This document shows, piece by piece, positions 25,396 through 32,263 of a stretch of 64,000 nt of DNA. The translations under genes and the position numbers were made by a program. The notes beneath the pieces were generated by a model. That model was given only the letters and a program-made list of their open reading frames with translations. It was not told the DNA's origin and did no database searches. The DNA comes from Cystobacter fuscus DSM 2262 (GTDB lineage Bacteria > Myxococcota > Myxococcia > Myxococcales > Myxococcaceae), in NCBI RefSeq assembly GCF_000335475.2, contig NZ_ANAH02000032.1:1-64000 (forward strand), read 5' to 3'. Numbering within the stretch: the stretch's first letter is position 1; each line of letters begins with the position of its first letter.

Positions 25396-26019
25396 ATGGC
25401 GATGGATCGTGAGCAGTTGGAGCAGGACATCCGGGAGTTGTGTCAGCGCGGGGATACCGGGCGGGCGGTGGAGCGCGCGCTGCAGGGCTACGGAATGGAG
25501 ATCATGAGGCTCATTTCCTCCGTCATGCACAACCCGGAGCAGGCCAATGATGCCTTCAGCCTCTTCTGTGAGAACCTCCTCAAGGGGCTGCCAGGGTTTC
25601 GCTGGGAGAGTTCCTTCCGGACGTGGGCCTACCGGCTGGCGCGCAACGCGTGCTACCAGTTGATTCACGCGCCCGCCGCGCGCGAGACGCCCGTCACCGC
25701 CTCGCTGATCCCCGAGCAGCCCGAGCAGGGCCGCTCCGACACGCAGCCCTGGCAGAGGACCTCGGTCAAGGAGCGCTTCCGCGCCCTGCGTGACAGCCTG
25801 CAACCCGAGGAGCGCATGATCCTGATGTTCCGGGTGGATCAGCGGCTGTCGTGGACGGAGGTGGCGCGGGTCATGTGGGACGAGGACGAGCCGCCCACGA
25901 GCGCGGCGCTCAACCGCAAGGCGACCTCCCTGCGCCAGCAGTTCCAGCGCATCAAGGCGCACCTGCGCACCATGGCCATCGGGCAGGGGCTCATCGAGGA
26001 GGACAACCTGGGAGGCTGA
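25396..26019 (+). CDS. ECF-type RNA polymerase sigma factor
   Basis: 207 aa from ATG 25396. The frame is open upstream, but that part overlaps the kinase gene in another frame. Region 2 (about 30-100) includes the Phe-Arg-Thr-Trp-Ala-Tyr-Arg-Leu-Ala-Arg-Asn-Ala segment that contacts -10 DNA. Region 4 (about 130-200) includes a Leu-Ser-Trp-Thr-Glu-Val-Ala HTH. A Pro/Gln/Thr-rich linker separates them. No anti-sigma gene is adjacent. Placement 32 nt after the large kinase fusion suggests co-transcription and control by phosphorylation, as proposed for some ECF groups paired with Ser/Thr kinases. Confidence 0.88.
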   Translation: MAMDREQLEQDIRELCQRGDTGRAVERALQGYGMEIMRLISSVMHNPEQANDAFSLFCENLLKGLPGFRWESSFRTWAYRLARNACYQLIHAPAARETPVTASLIPEQPEQGRSDTQPWQRTSVKERFRALRDSLQPEERMILMFRVDQRLSWTEVARVMWDEDEPPTSAALNRKATSLRQQFQRIKAHLRTMAIGQGLIEEDNLGG

Positions 26020-26022
26020 CGC

Positions 26023-26835
26023 TCAGCGCCTGCCCCGGCGGTGCGCCTGGCAGCGCGAGCAGAAGAACAGCCCGCGTCCGGAGAGCGACAGGCGGGTGAT
26101 GGGGGTGGCGCACCGGGGGCAAGGCTGTCCCACGCGGTCATAGACACAGAACCGGTCCTCACGGCGCCTGCCCGGAAGGGTGAGGGCATTGGGAGGAGCG
26201 TGGGGCGTGACGATGCGGCCATCGCGGGCCGCGTCCTCCAACAACTCGCGCAGTGCCGTCCACAGGCGCTCGAAGTCGTCGGGCCGCAGCTCGGCGGCGG
26301 GCAGTTGGGGCGGCAGCCGCGCGAGGAAGAGCGCCTCGGCGCGCAGGATGTTGCCCACGCCCGAGATGCGCGTTTGATCCAACAGCACGGTGGCCAGGGG
26401 GGCGAGGCCCCGACGCAGGGCCTCGAAGGCGCGGGAGGGGGAGGCCTCGGGCCGCAGGGGATCCTCCCCCAGCCGGGCGCGCAGGTCGGCCTCGGCTTCC
26501 GGGCTCAGCAGCTCACAGCGTTGGGGACCCGACAGGTGGAGCGTGGCATGGGGGGAGGCGAGCCGCAGCCGGCAGGCCGTGGAGGGAGGAGGCCCCGCGC
26601 AGCGGAAGTGCCGGATGTTGCCGACGAGGCCCAGGTGCAGGTGCAGGTGCACCCCTCCCTCGAAGTGGTGGAAGAGGTGCTTGCCATGGGCTTCCACGCC
26701 CACGAGCGTCCGCCCGGACAGTCGCCGGGCGTCCTGGGTGAAGCGCCCCTGAGGGGAGTCGGCGGAGAACTGGCGACCCACCAGCCAGCGGTGGTGGACG
26801 CGCGCGAGGCGGTGGATGATGTTTCCTTCGGGCAC
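26023..26835 (-). CDS. nei: Fpg/Nei-family DNA glycosylase (endonuclease VIII-like)
   Basis: The 270-aa protein starts with Met-Pro-Glu-Gly, whose Pro2 becomes the catalytic nucleophile and Glu3 the general acid. Lys in Ala-His-Gly-Lys is the beta-elimination lysine. A helix-two-turn-helix segment (Leu-Asp-Gln-Thr-Arg-Ile-Ser-Gly-Val-Gly-Asn) follows. The C-terminal zinc finger has Cys-Pro-Arg-Cys and Cys-Ser-Arg-Cys. Ile-Ile-His after the start is more typical of Nei than MutM. It removes oxidised pyrimidines and nicks the strand. It is convergent with the sigma factor gene, 3 nt apart. Confidence 0.9.
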   Translation of the reverse strand: MPEGNIIHRLARVHHRWLVGRQFSADSPQGRFTQDARRLSGRTLVGVEAHGKHLFHHFEGGVHLHLHLGLVGNIRHFRCAGPPPSTACRLRLASPHATLHLSGPQRCELLSPEAEADLRARLGEDPLRPEASPSRAFEALRRGLAPLATVLLDQTRISGVGNILRAEALFLARLPPQLPAAELRPDDFERLWTALRELLEDAARDGRIVTPHAPPNALTLPGRRREDRFCVYDRVGQPCPRCATPITRLSLSGRGLFFCSRCQAHRRGRR

Positions 26836-26974
26836 TCCGGGGAGGTAACGCCCGGGAGATGACCTGTCACGTCATCCCGCCCGTCCGGGGCCTGGCGGCG
26901 CGGGGAGTCATGGACGTGACGGACGCTCAGTCCTTTCCCTGCTCTGGGGGGCGTCGGTGCTATCGTGGCGCGCC

Positions 26975-27358
26975 ATGACGCAGCAGATCCGTGCGCTGGT
27001 GGTGGACGACTCGCAGGCCATGAGGCGCAGCCTCATGTACGCCCTGCAGCGTCTGGGCACCTGGCTACACACCGAAGAGGCCCAGGATGGGGCCGAGGGC
27101 CTCAAGAAGCTCACCCTGGGCCGCTACGATCTGGTCCTCACCGACATCAACATGCCGCTGATGGACGGGCTCAAGCTCATCCACCACCTGCGCCAGACGG
27201 AGGCCTACCGCACGGTGCCCATCGTGGTCATCACCACCGAGTCGGCCATGGAGGACCGGGCGCGGGCCATGGCGCTCGGGGCGAGCGCCTACCTGGTCAA
27301 GCCGGTGCAGTCCAAGGTGGTCCAGGACACGGTGAAGGGCCTGTTGCGGCTGGAGTAG
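26975..27358 (+). CDS. CheY-like response regulator
   Basis: 127 aa from ATG 26975; an in-frame GTG at 26957 exists, but the domain starts at the ATG. All receiver landmarks are present: Val-Val-Asp-Asp-Ser, phosphoacceptor Asp in Leu-Thr-Asp-Ile-Asn-Met-Pro, Thr-Thr at the switch position, and Lys in Val-Lys-Pro-Val. There is no output domain, so it acts through protein-protein contact. It stands alone between nei and leuS. The weak hairpin GAGGAG...CTCCTC (27361-27380) after its stop may end transcription. Confidence 0.92.
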   Translation: MTQQIRALVVDDSQAMRRSLMYALQRLGTWLHTEEAQDGAEGLKKLTLGRYDLVLTDINMPLMDGLKLIHHLRQTEAYRTVPIVVITTESAMEDRARAMALGASAYLVKPVQSKVVQDTVKGLLRLE

Positions 27359-27455
27359 GGGAGGAGTCGGCTCCCTCCTCGGGTGTCAGCGGAACGGGAC
27401 GGGTGGCGTCTGTTGTTGCTTGGGGACGGACGCCCCACTAAGACCCTTGACCGTC

Positions 27456-29954
27456 ATGGCCATGAACGAGCGTTACGAGCCGCAGGCAATCGAGAAGAAG
27501 TGGCAGGACCGTTGGAATGAGGCGGGAGTGTTCCGCGCGGGCACACGCCCCGGAGCCCCGAAGAAGTACATCCTCGAGATGCTTCCGTACCCCAGCGGGA
27601 AGATGCACATGGGGCACGTGCGCAACTACCTCATCGGTGACGTCTACGCGCGCTTCTTCCAGATGCGGGGCTACGACGTGCTGCACCCCATGGGCTGGGA
27701 CGCCTTCGGTCTGCCCGCGGAGAACGCGGCCATCAAGGACGGCGTGCACCCGGCGGTGCGCACCCGCGAGAACATCGACTCCTTCAAGAAGGAGATCCGC
27801 TCGCTCGGCTACAGCTACGACTGGTCGCGCGAGGTGAACACCAGCGAGCCCGAGTACTACCGCTGGAACCAGTGGTTCTTCATCCAGATGCTGCGGAAGG
27901 GGCTCGTCTACCGCCGCTTCAGCAAGGTGAACTGGTGCACGGGCTGCCTCACCGTCATCGCCAACGAGCAGGTGAAGGACGGCGTGTGCGAGCGCTGCGA
28001 GTCGAAGGTGCTGGACAAGGAGCTGCCCGAGTGGGCGTTCCGCATCACCCGCTACTCGCAGGAGCTGCTCGACGGCCTGGACGAGCTCAAGGAGTGGCCC
28101 GAGCGCATCACCTCCATGCAGCGCAACTGGATTGGCCGCTCCGAGGGCGTGGAGGCGGACTTCTCCATCCAGGGCAGTGAGGAGCGCCTGCGCGTCTTCA
28201 CCACGCGCGTGGACACCATCCATGGCTGCACCTACGTGGTGCTGGCGCCGGACCACAAGCTGGTGGCGCGCATCACCACGCCCGACAAGCGCGCCGAGGT
28301 GGAGGCCTTCGCCCGGAAGATGGCGGCCATCTCCAAGACGGAGCGCACGGAGGAGGGGGCCACGAAGGAGGGCGTCTTCACGGGCGCCCACGCCATCAAT
28401 CCCTTTACCGGCCAGCCGGTGCCCATCTGGGTCGCCAACTTCGTGCTGGCCGACTACGGCACGGGCGCGGTGATGAGCGTGCCGGCGCACGACGCGCGCG
28501 ACTTCGACTTCGCGCGCAAGTACTCGCTGCCCATCCGCGTGGTCATCCAGCCCGCGCAGGGCGACAAGCTGCCCGAGGGCGGCGCCCTGGAGGCGGCATA
28601 CACCGAGGACGGGGTGCTGGTGGACTCGGGCGAGTACACGGGCCTGAGCTCGGACGAGGCGCGCCGGAAGATGGGCGCCAAGCTCCAGGCCGAGGGCCGG
28701 GGCGAGCCCAAGGTGACGTACCGCCAGAAGGACTGGGGCTTCAGCCGCCAGCGCTACTGGGGCACGCCCATCCCCATCGTCTACTGCGAGAAGTGCGATC
28801 CCGAGCGCAAGGGCCAGCCGGTGCCGATCGAGCAGCTCCCGGTGCGTCTGCCGGAGATCGACACCGAGGCGGTGCTCACGGGCAAGGGCGAGCCGCCCCT
28901 GGCCAAGGTGCCCGCGTTCGTCAACACCACGTGCCCCACGTGCAATGGCCCGGCCCGGCGCGAGACGGAGACGATGGACACCTTCGTCGACTCCTGCTGG
29001 TACTTCGCGCGCTACCTCTCGCCGCGCTTCGACGGGGCGCCCTTCGATCCGAAGGAGGCCCAGCGTTGGCTGCCCGTGGACGTGTACGTGGGCGGCCCCG
29101 AGCACGCGGTGATGCACCTGCTCTACTTCCGCTTCTGGACGCGGGTGATGAAGCTGCTCGGCCTGTCCCCGGTGGACGAGCCCGTCAAGCGGCTGGTGAC
29201 CCAGGGCATCGTCAACGGGCCGGATGGGCGCAAGATGTCCAAGCGCTGGGGCAACGTGGTGGCGCCCTCGTCCATCGTGGAGAAGTACGGCGCGGACACG
29301 GCGCGTGCCTACGTGATGTTCGCCGGGCCCCCCGAGCGCGACTTCGACTGGTCCGACGATCAGGTGGAGGGTGCCTACCGCTTCCTCAAGCGGGTGTGGG
29401 TGCTCGCCACGCAGCACCAGGGCGTGGCCGGGGCGACGCACGAGGGCGCCTACGAGGGCAAGGCGCTGGAGATCCGCCGCGCGGCGCACAAGTGCCTCAA
29501 GCGGGTGGGGGAGGCCATCGAGCGGCTGTCCTTCAACACCGCCATCGCCGGCACCATGGAGTACTTGAACGCGCTGTCCGCGCTGGGCACGGCGGAGACG
29601 CCCGCGGAGAAGGCCGCCATGGCCGAGGCCATTCGCGTGCTGACGGTGGTGCTCACGCCCTTCGCGCCGCACCTGGCCGATGAGATCGCCGAGGCCTACG
29701 GGGCCAAGGACTTCGTCGTCACCCAGGGCTGGCCCGACTTCGATCCGGCGCTGGTGGTGGACGACGTGATTCCCTACGCGGTGCAGGTCAACGGCAAGCT
29801 GCGCGCGGAGGTACGGGTGGCGGCGGACGCGGCCGAGGCGGACGTGCGCGCCGCGGCCGAGGCGGACGAGCGGGTGAAGGCCGCCCTGGCGGGCAAGACG
29901 CTGCGCAAGTTCGTCTTCGTGCCCAAGCGCCTCGTCAACTTCGTCGTCGGCTGA
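27456..29954 (+). CDS. leuS: Leucyl-tRNA synthetase
   Basis: 832 aa from ATG 27456 (ATG 27462 is also possible), near the usual bacterial length. This class I enzyme has its HIGH motif as His51-Met-Gly-His54 and its KMSKS motif as Lys593-Met-Ser-Lys-Arg. The CP1 editing domain lies between, with the Thr-rich Arg-Val-Asp-Thr segment. Paired Cys-x-x-Cys sites in the catalytic insertion suggest zinc binding. The C-terminal anticodon and tRNA-binding domains are complete. It charges tRNA-Leu and edits misacylated products. lptE follows 73 nt later, after a strong hairpin. Confidence 0.98.
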   Translation: MAMNERYEPQAIEKKWQDRWNEAGVFRAGTRPGAPKKYILEMLPYPSGKMHMGHVRNYLIGDVYARFFQMRGYDVLHPMGWDAFGLPAENAAIKDGVHPAVRTRENIDSFKKEIRSLGYSYDWSREVNTSEPEYYRWNQWFFIQMLRKGLVYRRFSKVNWCTGCLTVIANEQVKDGVCERCESKVLDKELPEWAFRITRYSQELLDGLDELKEWPERITSMQRNWIGRSEGVEADFSIQGSEERLRVFTTRVDTIHGCTYVVLAPDHKLVARITTPDKRAEVEAFARKMAAISKTERTEEGATKEGVFTGAHAINPFTGQPVPIWVANFVLADYGTGAVMSVPAHDARDFDFARKYSLPIRVVIQPAQGDKLPEGGALEAAYTEDGVLVDSGEYTGLSSDEARRKMGAKLQAEGRGEPKVTYRQKDWGFSRQRYWGTPIPIVYCEKCDPERKGQPVPIEQLPVRLPEIDTEAVLTGKGEPPLAKVPAFVNTTCPTCNGPARRETETMDTFVDSCWYFARYLSPRFDGAPFDPKEAQRWLPVDVYVGGPEHAVMHLLYFRFWTRVMKLLGLSPVDEPVKRLVTQGIVNGPDGRKMSKRWGNVVAPSSIVEKYGADTARAYVMFAGPPERDFDWSDDQVEGAYRFLKRVWVLATQHQGVAGATHEGAYEGKALEIRRAAHKCLKRVGEAIERLSFNTAIAGTMEYLNALSALGTAETPAEKAAMAEAIRVLTVVLTPFAPHLADEIAEAYGAKDFVVTQGWPDFDPALVVDDVIPYAVQVNGKLRAEVRVAADAAEADVRAAAEADERVKAALAGKTLRKFVFVPKRLVNFVVG

Positions 29955-29964
29955 GCCGGGTTGG

Positions 29965-29993
29965 AGCGCGGGGAGGGGGCTCCTCCTCGCGCT
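29965..29993 (+). terminator. Hairpin after leuS
   Basis: AGCGCG (29965-29970) pairs with CGCGCT (29988-29993). The inner bases continue pairing, with G-T wobbles, to a 3-nt loop, giving a stem of about 13 bp. There is no T-run. It may terminate leuS or attenuate lptE. Confidence 0.5.
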
Positions 29994-30027
29994 TGACCGT
30001 GGGGATCGCCCCGCTACTGTGGGCGCC

Positions 30028-30570
30028 ATGTCCCGGCTCTACGCGGTGGGTGGGTTGCTCTGGTTGTCGGTGCTGGGGTGTGGCTACCGCTTCACCCCCC
30101 GGTCCGCGGGACTGCCCGGGGGCGTGAGCTCCGTGTGCGCGCCCATCTTCCGCAACGACACCTCCGAGCCGGGCCTGGAGACGCTCTTCACGCGCGTGTT
30201 CCGTCAGGAACTGGTGCGCGTCGGGGCACTGGGCGGCGCTGGCTCCTGCCAGGCGTCCGTCGAGGGCGTGGTGGCGTGGGTGAACAGTGCTCCGACGATC
30301 GTCACCGAGCCCATCTACGAGGGCAACGTCGCGGTGACGGGGCCACAGCTCGCCAGCTACCGGGCCTCGGTCGGGGTGACGTTGAGGCTGGTGCGGGACG
30401 GCCAGGTCCTGGCGGAGACGACCGTTTCGGGCAACGAGGACTTCCTGCCGGGCGCGCAAGGGGCGTCCGGCGACGTGCTGCAAGCCGAGGCCAACCGTCA
30501 AGCCGCGCTGTACCGTCTCGCCGAGACGTTGATGCGCGAGGGCTATGATCGGTTGGCCAACAACTGGTGA
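30028..30570 (+). CDS. lptE: LPS-assembly lipoprotein LptE
   Basis: 180 aa from ATG 30028. A short hydrophobic leader ends in a lipobox (Val-Leu-Gly-Cys), so it is an outer-membrane lipoprotein. The mature start Gly-Tyr-Arg-Phe is typical of LptE. The body has the Asn-Asp-Thr-x-Glu-Pro-Gly-Leu-Glu motif that defines the family. LptE plugs the LptD barrel that inserts LPS in the outer leaflet. The leuS-lptE order is widely conserved, but no holA gene follows here. It is convergent with rpsT, 9 nt apart. Confidence 0.88.
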   Translation: MSRLYAVGGLLWLSVLGCGYRFTPRSAGLPGGVSSVCAPIFRNDTSEPGLETLFTRVFRQELVRVGALGGAGSCQASVEGVVAWVNSAPTIVTEPIYEGNVAVTGPQLASYRASVGVTLRLVRDGQVLAETTVSGNEDFLPGAQGASGDVLQAEANRQAALYRLAETLMREGYDRLANNW

Positions 30571-30579
30571 CGCGGAGGA

Positions 30580-30855
30580 CTACTTCGCCGCGGCCTTGGC
30601 GCGGTTGACGGCCTTGGCCAGGCGCGAGATGCGGCGCGAGGCGGCGCGCTTGTGGATGACGCCCTTGGAAGAGGCCTTGTTGATGCGGCTCGCGGCGGAC
30701 TTGAAGGCGTCCGCGGTCTTCCCGGCATCCGAGGAGGTGAGGGTGTCGCGCAGGTTCTTCACGGCGTCCTTCACCGTGGTGCGCACGTTGACATTGCGGG
30801 CGCGGCGCTTCTGCGCCTGGCGGTTACGCTTCTCTGCAGACTTGGTGTTGGCCAA
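30580..30855 (-). CDS. rpsT: Ribosomal protein S20
   Basis: The 91-aa basic protein is rich in Lys, Arg and Ala, with the family start Ala-Asn-Thr-Lys-Ser-Ala-Glu-Lys-Arg. The start codon is TTG (complement of 30853-30855) with GGAG about 7 nt upstream; no ATG or GTG fits the conserved N-terminus. Escherichia coli rpsT also uses a UUG start, which takes part in autogenous control there. S20 binds 16S rRNA early in 30S assembly. Monocistronic on the minus strand. Confidence 0.97.
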   Translation of the reverse strand: MANTKSAEKRNRQAQKRRARNVNVRTTVKDAVKNLRDTLTSSDAGKTADAFKSAASRINKASSKGVIHKRAASRRISRLAKAVNRAKAAAK

Positions 30856-30883
30856 GGTGATCTCCAGCGTACTTCTGTGGAAA

Positions 30884-30910
30884 GAGGCGCCGTACCTACT
30901 TCGGCGCCTC
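30884..30910 (-). terminator. Intrinsic terminator for mazG
   Basis: GAGGCGCCG (30884-30892) and CGGCGCCTC (30902-30910) form a perfect 9-bp stem with a 9-nt loop. On the minus strand it is followed by TTT. It lies 59 nt beyond the mazG stop and just upstream of rpsT, separating the two genes. Confidence 0.75.
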
Positions 30911-30969
30911 CCCCACCGTCAAGGTTTGCGTGCTTCCGACCGTGATCCAGGCGTCTGGACGCCTTCCCT

Positions 30970-32148
30970 TCACCGGTCTCCGACCGCGTACTCCCACCGC
31001 AGCCCGGAGGGATCCTGGAAGCTCAACCGGCTCGGCCCCCCCTCCGCTTCCAGCGTTCCTCCCGCGGACAGGCCCTCCAGGAGGGCGCGCAACCGCTGCA
31101 CCGCGGCGGCCGAGGGCGCCGCGAAGGTGAGCACGGCTGGCGAGGGGGTGGCCGGGCCCGCCACGAAGGTGAGCCGGTACATCCCATCCCCGTAGACGGC
31201 CTCCTCGGGGCTCGCCCGCTCGGCGCTCCAGCCCAGCAGGGGGGCCACCCGATCCCAGAAGGCACGCTGGGCGGACAGGTCCGCCACGGGCAGGCGCAGC
31301 GCGATCAGGGTCGCACGGGGCACCCGGGTGGGTGGCGGCAGGGCCTTCTCCCGGGCCTTGGCCGCCTGCCAGTGTCGTTCCATGTGCTCCAGGGTAGCCT
31401 CTCCGAGGGGGACCTCCTCGGCGCGCAACGCGGACTCGATGTGCTGGAAGCGCGCGGTGAAGCGGCGGATGGCCATGCGCAGCGCGTCCTCGGCCGGGGT
31501 GTGGAGGAAGCGCGCGAGGTTGGCGAGCGCCAGCAGGACATCCCCCAGCTCGTGCTCCAGCTCGTCCCAGTTTCCCGAGGCGATGGCTTCGTCCAGCTCG
31601 CCCAGCTCCTCCTGGAGCTTGGCGCGCACGTGGTGCAGGTCCGGCCAGTCGAAGCCGATGCGGCTGGCCTTCTCGGTGAGGCGCTCGGCGCGCAGCAGGG
31701 CCGGGGCCCGCGTGGGCACCCCGTCGAGCACCGAGCCCTCCTGGCCCGTCTTCTTCTTGCGCTCCTGCGCCTTGAGCTTCGCCCAGTCGGCCATGGGCTG
31801 GGGGGTGCCATCCGCCTGCCGCTCGCCGAAGACGTGCGGGTGGCGCTGGGTGAGCTTGTCGCTGATGGAGGCGGACACGTCCGCCAACGTGAACTCGCCC
31901 AGCTCCTCGGCGAGCCGGGCATGGAAGACGATCTGGAAGAGCAGATCCCCCAGCTCCTCGCACAGCGGACGCCAGGGCCCCCCGTCGGCGACACGATCCA
32001 TCTCATCGAGGACCTCGAACGCCTCCTCACTGAGGTAGGGGCGCAGTGAACGCAGGTCCTGCTCCCGGTCCCACGGACAACCATCCGCCGAGCGCAGACG
32101 TGCCACGATTCCCGCCAACCTCTCCAATTGTTCCCCTGCTGCACTCAT
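30970..32148 (-). CDS. mazG: MazG nucleoside triphosphate pyrophosphohydrolase fused to a VOC-like domain
   Basis: The 392-aa protein is much longer than typical MazG (about 260-270). Residues ~1-265 carry two MazG repeats. The first has Cys-Pro-Trp-Asp and Glu-Glu-x-x-Glu plus Glu-Leu-Gly-Asp metal motifs, and the second has Glu-Leu-Glu-x-Glu-Leu-Gly-Asp. It hydrolyses non-canonical or excess NTPs to NMP and PPi. Residues ~280-392 form an extra domain resembling the glyoxalase/VOC superfamily: Leu-Arg-Leu-Pro-Val-Ala-Asp-Leu start, Phe-Trp-Asp-Arg, and a closing Phe-Gln-Asp-Pro-Ser-Gly-Leu-Arg. Upstream it is divergent from the TPR gene, whose start lies 115 nt away. Confidence 0.93.
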   Translation of the reverse strand: MSAAGEQLERLAGIVARLRSADGCPWDREQDLRSLRPYLSEEAFEVLDEMDRVADGGPWRPLCEELGDLLFQIVFHARLAEELGEFTLADVSASISDKLTQRHPHVFGERQADGTPQPMADWAKLKAQERKKKTGQEGSVLDGVPTRAPALLRAERLTEKASRIGFDWPDLHHVRAKLQEELGELDEAIASGNWDELEHELGDVLLALANLARFLHTPAEDALRMAIRRFTARFQHIESALRAEEVPLGEATLEHMERHWQAAKAREKALPPPTRVPRATLIALRLPVADLSAQRAFWDRVAPLLGWSAERASPEEAVYGDGMYRLTFVAGPATPSPAVLTFAAPSAAAVQRLRALLEGLSAGGTLEAEGGPSRLSFQDPSGLRWEYAVGDR

Positions 32149-32263
32149 GGCTCTTCCTCCTCTTCTCTCCGAGCGTGGGGCCCGGCGCCAACACGTGAAT
32201 TCCCGGTGGCGGGGCGCGACAACTTTCGTGGGACAGGGGGGTCGCCTATCATCGGCCTACCGA

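Noticed and set aside
27438-30029. 863-codon minus-strand frame opposite leuS and lptE
   Set aside because: It is antisense to a certain leuS; long antisense frames are common at high GC, and its His/Arg/Val-rich translation matches no family.
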